Shown here piece after piece: positions 32,636 to 40,263 of a stretch of DNA of 64,000 bases (position 1 is its first letter; each line of letters opens with the position of its first letter). The stretch lies in contig NZ_MTLG01000086.1 in assembly GCF_002192695.1 (NCBI RefSeq), positions 228,083-292,082 of the forward strand, read 5' to 3'. The notes beneath the pieces are model-generated. The model did not search any database. It saw only the letters and a program-made list of their open reading frames with translations, and was not told the DNA's origin. Both the position numbers and the translations under genes were made by a program. This stretch comes from Achromobacter xylosoxidans (lineage in GTDB: Bacteria > Pseudomonadota > Gammaproteobacteria > Burkholderiales > Burkholderiaceae_B).

Positions 32636-33538
32636 ATGGTGCGGTTCGAGGATCTGAAGATATTCATGGCGGCTGCGGACCAGGGCAGCTTTTCCGCCGC
32701 CGCGCGCGAACTGGACCTGACGCCCGCGGTCGCCAGCGCCGCGCTCAAGCGGCTGGAGCAGGCCCTGGATGCGCGCCTGTTCGTGCGCACTACGCGCAGC
32801 CTCAGGCTGACCAGCGACGGCGCACGCTATCTGGAGCATGCCCGCGCGGCGCTGTCGGCGCTGGACGCGGGCAGGAACGCCGTGGCGCGCAACAAGACGG
32901 AGATCTCCGGCACGCTGTCCTTGTCGATCCCGTCCGACCTGGGCCGCCACGTGCTGCTGCCATGGCTGGATGAATTCCAGGAACGGCATCCGCGCGTCAA
33001 CTTCCAGGTGCGCATCAGCGACCGCCTGGCCGACCTGTACCGCCAGCCGGTGGATCTTGCGGTGCGCTATGGCACGCCGAACGACTCGGGACTGGTGGCC
33101 CTGCCGCTGTCCGAGCACAACCGCCGCGTGGTGTGCGCCTCGCCCGCATACCTTGCGCGCCATGGCGTGCCGCAGGTGCCCGATGACCTGCGCCGCCACA
33201 ACTGCCTGTCCTTCGTGCTGGGCGAAACCCTGCACGACCGCTGGGCCTTCAGGCACGAGGGCGCCGCGCTCACCGTACCGGTCAAGGGCGACCGCGTCGG
33301 CGATGACGGCGAACTGGTGCGCCGCTGGGCGCTGGCTGGCCATGGCCTGGCCTACAAGTCGCGCTTTGACGTGCTGGCCGACCTGCGCGCGGGCAGGCTC
33401 ATCGAAGTCCTGGCCGACTACACCAGCGAGCCGTCGCCGCTATACCTGCTGTGCGTGCACCGCATGCTGCTGTCGCCGGCGGTCAAGCGCCTGCGCGAGT
33501 TCCTGCATGAGCGCTTCAAGGCGTTCGAGGCGGGCTAG
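32636..33538 (+). CDS. LysR-family transcriptional regulator
   Basis: A 300-aa LysR protein with an N-terminal HTH (FEDLKIFMAAADQGSFSAAARELDLTPAVASAALKRLEQALDARLF). It has the effector-domain features of the CrgA/DmlR-type subgroup (IPSDLGRHVLLPWLDEFQERHPRVNFQVRISDRLADLYRQPVDLAVRYG). It is divergent from the SDR/MDR unit and probably controls it. Confidence 0.92.
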   Translation: MVRFEDLKIFMAAADQGSFSAAARELDLTPAVASAALKRLEQALDARLFVRTTRSLRLTSDGARYLEHARAALSALDAGRNAVARNKTEISGTLSLSIPSDLGRHVLLPWLDEFQERHPRVNFQVRISDRLADLYRQPVDLAVRYGTPNDSGLVALPLSEHNRRVVCASPAYLARHGVPQVPDDLRRHNCLSFVLGETLHDRWAFRHEGAALTVPVKGDRVGDDGELVRRWALAGHGLAYKSRFDVLADLRAGRLIEVLADYTSEPSPLYLLCVHRMLLSPAVKRLREFLHERFKAFEAG

Positions 33539-33556
33539 CCGGGCATCGCTGCCGCG

Positions 33557-34063
33557 TCAGTGGGCGTGGCTGGCCCGCTGGTTTGCCGCGCGCGTGCGGG
33601 CGGCTTTCTTCGCGGCGGCGGAGCGTCCCGCGGCGCCCTTGGTGGCGGCAGCCTTCTTGGCCGCGGCCGAGCGGGCAGCGGCGCTGCGCTTGGAGGCCGA
33701 TGCGCTCGCTTGCCGCGACAACGCGCTGCGCGATGCGGGCTTGGCGCTTTCCTTCTTCAGGGCGGTGGTGGTGGCCTTGGCGCGTTTGGCGGACTTGGCA
33801 TGTCCATCATGGGCCGCGTCGCTGTCCTGCTTTGCCTTGCGCTTGGTCGCCGCGCTGGCCTTTTTCGGCGTGGGCAGGGCGACGCCGGCGCGGCGCGCCT
33901 TGGACAGCCCGATTGCGATGGCCTGCTTGGTGGACCGCACGCCGTGCTTGCCTTCGCGCACGTGTTCGATTTCCTCGCGCACGAATTCTCCGGCCTGCGT
34001 GGAAGCGGATTTTCCTTGGCGTTTGTCGCGCGCCGCGCGTTCCAGGGTTTTTCGTTCAGGCAT
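33557..34063 (-). CDS. Histone-H1-like Ala/Lys-rich DNA-binding protein
   Basis: A 168-aa, very basic protein. The first ~68 residues are a conserved helical domain (ERAARDKRQGKSASTQAGEFVREEIEHVREGKHGVRSTKQAIAIGLSKARRAGV) seen in DUF6496-like proteins. The rest is a low-complexity Ala/Lys/Ser/Arg tail like histone H1 (AAKKAAATKGAAGRSAAAKKAARTRAANQRAS). A perfect AGGAGGTG precedes the start. It likely compacts or coats DNA. It is convergent with the LysR gene. Confidence 0.75.
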   Translation of the reverse strand: MPERKTLERAARDKRQGKSASTQAGEFVREEIEHVREGKHGVRSTKQAIAIGLSKARRAGVALPTPKKASAATKRKAKQDSDAAHDGHAKSAKRAKATTTALKKESAKPASRSALSRQASASASKRSAAARSAAAKKAAATKGAAGRSAAAKKAARTRAANQRASHAH

Positions 34064-34251
34064 GACGACACCTCCTAGCTTGCGTTGCGGGAACGCGTTC
34101 CGCCGCGCCGAGACCGGTGCGACGGAACTCGTAACACCACTCTAGCGCCGTGGGCGTATGCTGTGTGTTCGAATGGATTGCCGGTCGTAAGCGCCGGAAC
34201 ACCGCCGCCAGGCCGACGATGCACGACTCACCCCCTTAGCGGAGACGAGCT

Positions 34252-34467
34252 ATGTCGAATCATGTCTACAAGCAAATCGAACTGGTGGGCTCATCCACCA
34301 AGTCCACCGACGACGCCATCTCCCAGGCCATCGCGCGCGCGTCAGAGACGCTGCGCAACCTGGACTGGTTCGAAGTCACCGAAGTGCGCGGCCACATCAA
34401 GGACGGCAAGGTGGCGTACTGGCAGGTCGGCATGAAGATAGGCATGCGGCTGGAAGGGAACGAGTGA
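34252..34467 (+). CDS. Dodecin flavin-binding protein
   Basis: A 71-aa protein that assembles into a hollow dodecamer storing FMN or riboflavin. The fold signature is complete: VYKQIELVGSSTKSTDDAISQAIARASETLRNLDWFEVTEVRGHIKDGKVAYWQVGMKIGMRLE, with the conserved Trp in LDWFEV that stacks on the flavin. The dodecamer gives it a role in flavin buffering and protection. It lies just upstream of the repeat block. Confidence 0.93.
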   Translation: MSNHVYKQIELVGSSTKSTDDAISQAIARASETLRNLDWFEVTEVRGHIKDGKVAYWQVGMKIGMRLEGNE

Positions 34468-34484
34468 GTCCGCTTGCTGCTTCT

Positions 34485-34580
34485 TTCTTGAGCACGCCTT
34501 GCAAGTGATTGTCGGGTAAGGACTTTTCCAGCTTGTTATCCGACTGTTCAGAGGCTTGTCCACATTCGGTGGGGACAAGC
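34485..34580 (+). repeat. DnaA-box repeat unit 1
   Basis: First of four degenerate ~95-bp direct repeats. It has the block CCTTGCAAGTG near its start and ends in TTGTCCACA (34556-34564, 8 of 9 to TTATCCACA), followed by GGTGGGGACAAG. No coding sequence. Confidence 0.7.
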
Positions 34581-34647
34581 CCGCTTCGCTTTCGCCTGCC
34601 GTCCTCGTGATCCGTTGTGGCATCGTGACCCTGGCGGCAATGGGCGT

Positions 34648-34742
34648 TTCTTGAGCGGCCCCTTCAAGTGCTTGGCGCATAAGGCTTTTTGCATGCTGCC
34701 CTCATACTGTCCTCAGGCTTATCCACATTTGGCGGGGACAAC
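34648..34742 (+). repeat. DnaA-box repeat unit 2 (perfect box)
   Basis: Carries CCTTCAAGTGCTTGGCG, CTGCCCTCATACTGTCCTCA and the exact DnaA box TTATCCACA (34719-34727), followed by TTTGGCGGGGACAA. Confidence 0.8.
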
Positions 34743-34771
34743 CTGGGCACTTCGATACGACGTTTGAGCCA

Positions 34772-34865
34772 TTTTTGACCACCCCTTGCAGACGCTTGAT
34801 ATGCAAGGGAATTTCCGACCTGCCCTCATACTGTCCTCATGCTTCTCCACAGAACGCGGGGACAA
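34772..34865 (+). repeat. DnaA-box repeat unit 3
   Basis: Shares CTGCCCTCATACTGTCCTCA exactly with unit 2. Box TTCTCCACA (34843-34851, 8 of 9), followed by GCGGGGACAAA. A further ATCCACA-containing site follows at 34864-34872. Confidence 0.75.
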
Positions 34866-34917
34866 ATCCACATTTTGGCGCGGCCACCGCGCAAGTCCCC
34901 GGAGTCACCCTGATTTC

Positions 34918-34926
34918 AGTGGATAA
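34918..34926 (-). promoter_or_regulatory. Extra DnaA-box-like site (opposite strand)
   Basis: Minus-strand TTATCCACT, 8 of 9 matches to the consensus, between units 3 and 4. It faces the opposite way from the four boxes in the units. Confidence 0.5.
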
Positions 34927-34936
34927 GTGCGTCAAG

Positions 34937-34956
34937 AATCATCCAAAAGGATGATT
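34937..34956. repeat. Perfect 8-4-8 inverted repeat inside the repeat block
   Basis: AATCATCC-AAAA-GGATGATT, located between units 3 and 4. Confidence 0.6.
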
Positions 34957-34962
34957 GCGCAA

Positions 34963-35056
34963 TTTTTGACCGGGCCTTGCAAGTGCTTGGCGGGACTAGG
35001 GTTTTTCATTCTGCCCCAAGGCTGTCCTCAACCTTCTCCACAGTTGGCGGGGATAA
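34963..35056 (+). repeat. DnaA-box repeat unit 4
   Basis: Contains TTTTTGACCGGGCCTTGCA, GTGCTTGGCGGGAC, GCTGTCCTCA and TTCTCCACA (35034-35042), ending in TTGGCGGGGATAAG. Confidence 0.75.
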
Positions 35057-35073
35057 GTGTGAGGTGTAGTGTG

Positions 35074-35158
35074 AGCCCCCACGCCGCACTCGCTGCGCTC
35101 GCTTGCTGCCCCCCGGGGGGGCTGGCCCGCCTTGGGGCGGCCCGGCGGCGGGCCGGCG
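35074..35158. repeat. GC-rich intergenic element, likely interspersed repeat
   Basis: An 85-bp G/C-rich non-coding stretch. It has ACTCGCTGCGCTCGCTTGC followed by the palindromic run CCCCCCGGGGGGG and a cluster of GGCCCGCC/GGCGGGCC complementary blocks. From memory, similar elements are scattered between genes in Burkholderiales genomes. Only one copy lies in this window. Confidence 0.4.
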
Positions 35159-35201
35159 CTCTGGCGGCATTGGATGCTCCAGCGGCGATCGTCGTCGCTG
35201 C

Positions 35202-35232
35202 AAAAAAAAGCCCCCCGACGTATCGGGGGGCT
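35202..35232 (-). terminator. Rho-independent terminator
   Basis: On the minus strand AGCCCCCCGA/TCGGGGGGCT (10-bp perfect stem, CGTA-type loop) followed by a run of 8 U. It lies about 70 bp after the end of the FMN reductase gene. Confidence 0.9.
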
Positions 35233-35299
35233 GGATCGCCCGGAGGTAGACGGGCGATCTCTGCCGGCCGGGAGGAGCCCGCGCCGGCAGCGGCGGCGA

Positions 35300-35854
35300 T
35301 CAGGCGTTGAACTTCTTGATCCAGTCCACGTAGCGGTCCACCCAGCCTTGCAGGAACTTGCGGGTGCCTTCGTTGGTGATGTTGTACTGGTCGTCGACCA
35401 GGCCTTCCGTGTATTGCAGGAAGACCTCGGGCGTGGTCAGGGCGTTGGCGCCCTCGGCAGCCAGGATGTTGCGCAGGTGCTGCTGCATCAACGCAGTGCC
35501 GGCGGCGCTGGGCGAGGTGCCGACGATGCCGACGGCCTTGCCGGTCCAGGAGTTCTGGCCCCAGGGACGCGAGCCCCAGTCGATGGCGTTCTTGATGGCG
35601 GCGGGCACGGAGCGGTTGTGCTCGGGCGACACGAACAGGATGCCCTGGGCGTCGGCGATCTGCTGCTTGAGCTTGGCGGCGGGGGCGGGCAGGTTGTTCT
35701 CGTTGTCCTGGTTGTAGAGCGGCACGTCGCCCAGGCTCACGTATTCGAACTTGAAGTCCGCGGGCACCAGCTTTTCGAGCGCGCGGGCCAGCCGCAGGTT
35801 GAACGAGGCAGCGCGCAGGCTTCCGACGAAAACGGCAATCTTGTAGGTGCTCAT
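35300..35854 (-). CDS. NADPH-dependent FMN reductase / azoreductase-like
   Basis: A 184-aa flavodoxin-fold reductase of the NADPH-dependent FMN reductase family (ChrR/Azr-like). FMN-binding loop VFVGSLRAASFNLRLARAL at residues 8-26, and the second loop FVSPEHNRSVPAAIKNAIDWGSRPWG near 74-99, are both typical. These enzymes reduce quinones, azo dyes or chromate through FMN. The start is Met at 35854; a terminator follows the gene. Confidence 0.9.
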   Translation of the reverse strand: MSTYKIAVFVGSLRAASFNLRLARALEKLVPADFKFEYVSLGDVPLYNQDNENNLPAPAAKLKQQIADAQGILFVSPEHNRSVPAAIKNAIDWGSRPWGQNSWTGKAVGIVGTSPSAAGTALMQQHLRNILAAEGANALTTPEVFLQYTEGLVDDQYNITNEGTRKFLQGWVDRYVDWIKKFNA

Positions 35855-35984
35855 GGGGCGCAGGCTCCAAGGGGTGGACGGGAATGTCAGTGTAGACCTG
35901 TAAGCAAGCCCGCTCAATCTCGATCGCGGATATGTTTATTCATGATCATGACGCCATGATGTCGCCCGCGCGCGGGCTGGCGCG

Positions 35985-36359
35985 TCAGCTCATCAGGCTG
36001 ACATGGGCAGCGACCACGCGCCATCCTTCAGGCGTGCGCATCCAGGTCTGGCTTTGCCGGCCGATGCGGCCGCTGCCGTCGCGCTGGAACTCCAGATTGG
36101 CCGTTGCGAAATCCTGGCCGTAGGTGGTGACGACCGTGCGCAACACGCGGCGGGCCAGGCCTTGCGGCGACCGCGCCGCGCGGAAGGCGCGGATGGCATC
36201 GTAGCCGTAGAGATTCTCGCCCGCGCCATAGCGCAGCGTGTGAGGGCTGTTCCAGAAGAGCACGTCCAGCACCTCCACCTGGTTGTTCACCAGGGCGGTT
36301 TCGTAGCGGTCCAGGGCGGCTGTGACTTCCGCCACGACGTCGGGCAGATTGATATCCAT
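35985..36359 (-). CDS. hpxZ: Oxalurate catabolism protein HpxZ (AtzH-like)
   Basis: A 124-aa member of the HpxZ/AtzH SnoaL-like group, cytoplasmic. The opening [55 protein letters not shown] and the end [20 protein letters not shown] are typical. In oxalurate-degrading clusters HpxZ goes with an AtzE-type amidase and an AtzG/HpxX small subunit. Here those two lie at 37850 and 39235, but this gene is separated from them by a plus-strand gene and a GntR gene. Confidence 0.82.
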   Translation of the reverse strand: MDINLPDVVAEVTAALDRYETALVNNQVEVLDVLFWNSPHTLRYGAGENLYGYDAIRAFRAARSPQGLARRVLRTVVTTYGQDFATANLEFQRDGSGRIGRQSQTWMRTPEGWRVVAAHVSLMS

Positions 36360-36376
36360 GCTTGCTGCTCCAGTTG

Positions 36377-36420
36377 GCACCGTTGTGGTGCGAAATATAG
36401 GGGTAATCACCAGTGTGGTG
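36377..36420. promoter_or_regulatory. Two GGTG-type dyads upstream of hpxZ
   Basis: GCACC-N5-GGTGC at 36377-36391 and CACC-N5-GGTG at 36408-36420, with centres 30 bp apart (about three helical turns). They lie in the gap between hpxZ and the divergent monooxygenase gene. They look like a paired operator. Confidence 0.45.
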
Positions 36421-36559
36421 TGTCCTGCGGTGCGGCGCATCCATCCCGGGAGCCGCGGTGTTTCGGCCTCGTGGGGGAGCGCGGCGCGCCGGTCCTGGCA
36501 TGCCGCTTGCTAGCGCTAATGCTGCATAACAAGCTACGCGCCGTTCCAGGAGTTTCGCC

Positions 36560-37099
36560 ATGTCCCGTTCTACCGTTTCCGCCCCGGTCACCATGTTGGT
36601 CACCCGGCACATCGCGCCCGAGCGCTATGGCGATTTCCTGTCCTGGATGCGCCAGGGCGAAATCCTCGCGGCAGGTTTCCCGGGCTTTCTCGGCTCCGGC
36701 GTGCTGCAGCCGGCGGAAGGCGGCGACCAGTACCAGATCGTGCTGCGCTTTGCCGATGCCGCCAGCCTCGGCCGTTGGGAAAACTCCCTGCCGCGCCGCA
36801 TGTGGCTGGAGCGTGGAGCGGCGCTGGTGCGCGCCAGCCACGAGCGCCGCGTCAGCGGCACGGACGACTGGTTCGCGCCCAGGACCAGCGCGCCGCCGCG
36901 CTGGAAGCAGGCCGTCAGCATCTGGCTCGCCTATTTTCCGGTGCTGTTGGCGTTCTCCATCCTGGCCAGCGAGCCCTTGAACCTCTTGCCGGTGTTTTGG
37001 CGCGTGCTCATCACCAGCGTAGCGCTGACGCCGGTCATGGTGTTCATCTGCATGCCGTTGGTGGCGCGCATGCTGCATCGCTGGCTGCGCGCGGGCTGA
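36560..37099 (+). CDS. Antibiotic biosynthesis monooxygenase-domain protein with two membrane segments
   Basis: A 179-aa protein. The N-terminal ~95 residues are an ABM-like ferredoxin-fold domain (MLVTRHIAPERYGDFLSWMRQGEILAAGFPGFLGSGVLQPAEGGDQYQIVLRFADAASLGRWENS). After that a hydrophobic pair appears at about residues 118-138 and 143-165 (SIWLAYFPVLLAFSILAS, LLPVFWRVLITSVALTPVMVFICMPLVARML). AGGAG precedes the start. The ABM-plus-two-helix layout is recognised in proteobacteria, but its function is not clear. It is divergent from hpxZ. Confidence 0.8.
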   Translation: MSRSTVSAPVTMLVTRHIAPERYGDFLSWMRQGEILAAGFPGFLGSGVLQPAEGGDQYQIVLRFADAASLGRWENSLPRRMWLERGAALVRASHERRVSGTDDWFAPRTSAPPRWKQAVSIWLAYFPVLLAFSILASEPLNLLPVFWRVLITSVALTPVMVFICMPLVARMLHRWLRAG

Positions 37100-37119
37100 C
37101 GCGGGCATGCGCGGCCTGT

Positions 37120-37827
37120 TCAGGCCGCGCGCGCGCCGCGGGCGGAATACAACCGGTGCAGCGTGATCTTCCGCACCGCGGCCTGGCTGCCCTGGATATG
37201 CGCTTGCAACAGCGCGACCGCACGCGCCGCGTCTGCGGCCAGCGCGGCATCCAGTATGGCGCCGTGCTCTTCATAGGTCTTGCCGATACGCTCGGGCAGG
37301 GTGAAGTCCAGCCGGCGTACGATGCGGATGCGTTCGGTGGCTGCGCGATGCACGCGCGCGATTTCGGGGTTGCCCGCTGCGGCGACCAGGTCGATGTGGA
37401 AGCGCTCGTCCAGGTCCGCCAGCCGCTCGCAGTCGCTGGAACGTTCGCTTGGGTCGACCAGCCAGACGTCGGCCAGCGGGCGCAGCGCGCGCTGGCGGTC
37501 GGCGGCGCTGGCCGACGCGCACAGCGACTGCACCGCGGCCGCCTCCAACACGCTGCGCAGCTCGTAGAAATGATCCAGCGTGTTGAAGTCCAGCGGCTTG
37601 ACCAGCCAGCCATTGCGCTGGCGCACCTCCAGATAGCCTTCGCGCTCCAGCCGGAACAGGGCCTCGCGCACCGGCGTGCGGCTGACCTGCAGGCGGTCGG
37701 CGATCTCGGTTTCGGTGAAGCGGTCGCCCGGCGCCAGCCGGAAGTCCAGGATGTCCCGCTTCAGCGTGCCGTAGGCGGTGTCGGCCAGCGTGCGCGGTAT
37801 GTCGATGACGGCGAAGGCGGTTCCCAT
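37120..37827 (-). CDS. GntR-family regulator (FCD type)
   Basis: A 235-aa GntR regulator. The N-terminal HTH is seen as TAYGTLKRDILDFRLAPGDRFTETEIADRLQVSRTPVREALFRLEREGYLEVRQRNGW. The C-terminal helical FCD domain (ELRSVLEAAAVQSLC ... DERFHIDLVAAAGNPEIARVHRAATERIRIVRR) carries the usual metal/effector histidines. Start at 37827. It lies 22 bp downstream of the amidase in the same operon and likely represses or activates it, with an oxalurate- or ureide-like acid as effector. Confidence 0.9.
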   Translation of the reverse strand: MGTAFAVIDIPRTLADTAYGTLKRDILDFRLAPGDRFTETEIADRLQVSRTPVREALFRLEREGYLEVRQRNGWLVKPLDFNTLDHFYELRSVLEAAAVQSLCASASAADRQRALRPLADVWLVDPSERSSDCERLADLDERFHIDLVAAAGNPEIARVHRAATERIRIVRRLDFTLPERIGKTYEEHGAILDAALAADAARAVALLQAHIQGSQAAVRKITLHRLYSARGARAA

Positions 37828-37849
37828 GTCGTGGCCTCGGATCGGTGGT

Positions 37850-39238
37850 TCAAAGAGGGCGGGCGCGGGCAATGCCGGCCTGTTGCAGCGCCTGCGCCGC
37901 GCGCAGGCAATCGGCTTCGCGCCAGGGCGCGCCGATCAGCTGCACGCCCAGCGGCAGGTGGTCGTCCTGTCCGGCTTCGGGCCAGAGCGGCGCGGCGCAG
38001 ACCGGCAGGCCGATGCATGACAGCGGCTGCGTCAGGATGCCCATGCTGGCGCGCGCCGGCAGCCGCTGGCCGGCCAGCGTCAGCCAGTCCGAGCCGATGG
38101 GCGTGGCCGGCACCGGCGTGGCGGGAGCGATCAGCACGTCGTAGTGCTCGAACAGCGCCAGCGCTTCGCGATAGACGCGATGGCGGATGCGCTGCGCCTG
38201 CTGCGCCCAGGCCGCGGGCACGAGGCTGCCTGCGACCAGCCGGTCGCGCGACAGCGGTTCGTAATAGTCGTAGTGCGTGACGAGCCTGCGGCGATGCAGG
38301 GCGCCGCCTTCCGCCGCCGTGATGACGAAGGCCGCCGCGCGCGCCTGGGCCGCGCCTTGCAGTTCGACCACGGCCGTGGCGTCCAGCGCGCGCGCCGCGA
38401 TCTCGACGGCGCGGCGGGCCTGCGGTCCGGCCCATTCGGAAAAGTAGCCGCCCAGTACCGCCACCCGCAGTCCGCGCATGCCGCTGGCCAGCGCCGCCAG
38501 CGCGGGGTCGGCCGGGCGTTCGGCGCAGGCCACGTCGTCGGCGTCGGCGCCCTGCAGCGCGTCGTAGGCGATGGCCAGGTCGCTGGCGCTGGCCGTGAAC
38601 GGCCCCAGGTGGTCGAGGCTGCCGACGAACGGAAACGAGCCGGCGCGCGACAAGCGGCCGAAGGTGGGCTTCAGGCCGAACACGCCGCACAGCGAGGCGG
38701 GCACGCGGATCGAGCCGTTGGTGTCCGAGCCCAGCGTCAGCGGCACCAGGCCGCCCGCGACCGCGGCGGCGCTGCCGCCGGACGAGCCGCCGGCGATGCG
38801 GGTGGTGTCGTGCGGGTTGCGGCAGGCGCCGTAGTGGCTGTTTTCCGTGGTGAAGCCATAAGCGTGCTCGTCCATGTTCAGCGCGCCGATCAGCACCGCG
38901 CCGGCCTCGCGCATGCGTTCGACCAGCCTGGCGTCGCGCCGCGCGGGCGGGTTGGAGGCGTTGACCCGCGCGCCGGCCAGGGTGACTTGGTCGGTGATGT
39001 CGAACAGGTTTTTGACCGCATAGGGCACGCCCGCCAGCGGCGGCAGCGCCTCGCCGCGGGCGCGGCGCGCGTCGATGGCCGCCGCTTCCTGCCGCGCCCG
39101 GCTTTCGGTGACGGCAGTGAAGCAGTTGTAGCCCGGGTCGCGCTCGCGCACACGAGCCAGCGTGGCGTCCAGCACGGCCATGGCGCTGCGTTCGCCGGCG
39201 CGGACCTGGCGCGCAATGTCCTGCGCGGGGCCGCTCAC
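37850..39238 (-). CDS. AtzE-family amidase (oxalurate/carboxybiuret hydrolase-type)
   Basis: A 462-aa amidase-signature hydrolase. The Ser-cisSer-Lys triad is complete: Lys76 (PYAVKNLFD), Ser152 (GGSSGGS) and Ser176 (SDTNGSIRVP), with the spacing known from GatA. The GTG start overlaps the stop of the 60-aa AtzG-type gene by 4 bp, a hallmark of AtzE-AtzG pairs. It probably hydrolyses an amide such as oxalurate or a biuret-like compound in the cytoplasm, together with AtzG. The exact substrate is inferred from neighbours. Confidence 0.88.
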   Translation of the reverse strand: MSGPAQDIARQVRAGERSAMAVLDATLARVRERDPGYNCFTAVTESRARQEAAAIDARRARGEALPPLAGVPYAVKNLFDITDQVTLAGARVNASNPPARRDARLVERMREAGAVLIGALNMDEHAYGFTTENSHYGACRNPHDTTRIAGGSSGGSAAAVAGGLVPLTLGSDTNGSIRVPASLCGVFGLKPTFGRLSRAGSFPFVGSLDHLGPFTASASDLAIAYDALQGADADDVACAERPADPALAALASGMRGLRVAVLGGYFSEWAGPQARRAVEIAARALDATAVVELQGAAQARAAAFVITAAEGGALHRRRLVTHYDYYEPLSRDRLVAGSLVPAAWAQQAQRIRHRVYREALALFEHYDVLIAPATPVPATPIGSDWLTLAGQRLPARASMGILTQPLSCIGLPVCAAPLWPEAGQDDHLPLGVQLIGAPWREADCLRAAQALQQAGIARARPL

Positions 39239-39417
39239 GGGCGGAACACCGCGGCCGATTCCAGCTCCACGGCCAGCGGCTCGTCGACGAAGCCGGCCGC
39301 GATGTCCTGGATGCGCGCGAACTGTTGCGTCACGTCGGCCACCGCCTGCTCGCGCAGGGCATAGCCGGCCAGCGCCAGTGCGCTGCGCACATATTGGTCG
39401 ATGGTTTCCTGGGTCAT
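39235..39417 (-). CDS. AtzG/HpxX-like small subunit
   Basis: A 60-aa helical protein of the AtzG-like (DUF4089) family, the stabilising partner of AtzE-type amidases. Recognisable as QYVRSALALAGYALREQAVADVTQQFARIQDIAAGFVDEPL. It overlaps the amidase start by 4 bp. Too small to be an enzyme itself. Confidence 0.85.
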   Translation of the reverse strand: MTQETIDQYVRSALALAGYALREQAVADVTQQFARIQDIAAGFVDEPLAVELESAAVFRP

Positions 39418-39441
39418 GGCGGACTCTCCGGTACGGGGGAT

Positions 39442-40263
39442 TTACTTGCGCACTTCGCGCTGGAAGATTTCCAGGCTGAGTTTCTTCATCTGGATGAAGC
39501 TGGGTTCGGACAGCGTCGCCACCGTGCGGGGACGCGCGTCGCGGTAATCCAGGATCTCCGCGACCCGGGTGGGCCGCTTGGTCAGCAGCAGCACCTGGTC
39601 CGCCAGGTACACGGCTTCCTCCAGGTCGTGCGACACCAGCAGCATGGTGGTGCCGGTCTGCATGAAGACCTCCTGCAGCTTTTCGCGGATGAACAGCGTC
39701 ATCTCGAAGTCCAGCGCGGAGAAGGGTTCGTCCAGGAACAGCACCTCGGGTCCGGGCGCCAGCGCGCGCATGATCGAGGCGGTCTGCTGCTGGCCGCCGG
39801 ACAGTTCGTAGGGATAGCGGTTCAGGTCGAACTTGACGTCGAACGAGGCCACCAGTTCTTCGACCCGCGCATCCACCTCGGCCTTGCCGCGGCCTTCCAG
39901 GCGCAGCGGATAGGCGATGTTGTCGATGGTGCGCAGCCACGGGAACATCGCTTCGCGGTAGTTCTGGAAGACGTAGCCGATCTTGGTCTGCGCCAGCGAT
40001 TTGCCGTCGAACAGGATCTCGCCCGAGTCGATGGGAATCAGGCCGGCGATCATGTTGATCAACGTGGACTTGCCGCAGCCGTTGGGACCGAATACCGAGA
40101 CGATCTTGCCCTTGGGGATGTCGAGGTTGAAGTCCTCGTATAGCGGCCAGCCGGCGAAGTACTTGGTCAGCCCGCGTATGGTGATGTGTGTGCCCAGCGG
40201 ACCGGGCTCGAACGGGGCGGCGGCGGGGCCGGGGGCGATGATGGGATTGAGGACGGTGGACAT
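39442..40263 (-). CDS. ABC transporter ATP-binding protein (SsuB/TauB type)
   Basis: A 273-aa ATPase. Walker A GPNGCGKST at residues 59-67, signature LSGGQQQTASIMRAL, Walker B EVLFLDEPFSALD, and H-loop LLVSHDLEEAVYLAD. The nitrate/sulfonate/taurine subgroup fits by overall form. Its start abuts the permease stop (1-bp overlap at 40263). It supplies the energy for the ureide/oxalurate-linked importer. Confidence 0.95.
   Translation of the reverse strand: MSTVLNPIIAPGPAAAPFEPGPLGTHITIRGLTKYFAGWPLYEDFNLDIPKGKIVSVFGPNGCGKSTLINMIAGLIPIDSGEILFDGKSLAQTKIGYVFQNYREAMFPWLRTIDNIAYPLRLEGRGKAEVDARVEELVASFDVKFDLNRYPYELSGGQQQTASIMRALAPGPEVLFLDEPFSALDFEMTLFIREKLQEVFMQTGTTMLLVSHDLEEAVYLADQVLLLTKRPTRVAEILDYRDARPRTVATLSEPSFIQMKKLSLEIFQREVRK

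Noticed and set aside
30609..32657. Two long plus-strand ORFs
   Set aside because: Antisense of the MDR and SDR genes; low-complexity translation.
34342..34680. Minus-strand ORF of 112 aa across the repeats
   Set aside because: Overlaps dodecin on the opposite strand and the first repeat unit; its composition has no domain look and no ribosome site.
34485..35056. CRISPR array
   Set aside because: Repeat units are ~95 bp, degenerate, unevenly spaced and without unique spacers; no cas genes.
34485..35056. Chromosomal oriC
   Set aside because: No dnaA, dnaN, rpmH, gidA or parAB nearby and no clear AT-rich unwinding region; only the DnaA-like boxes are present.
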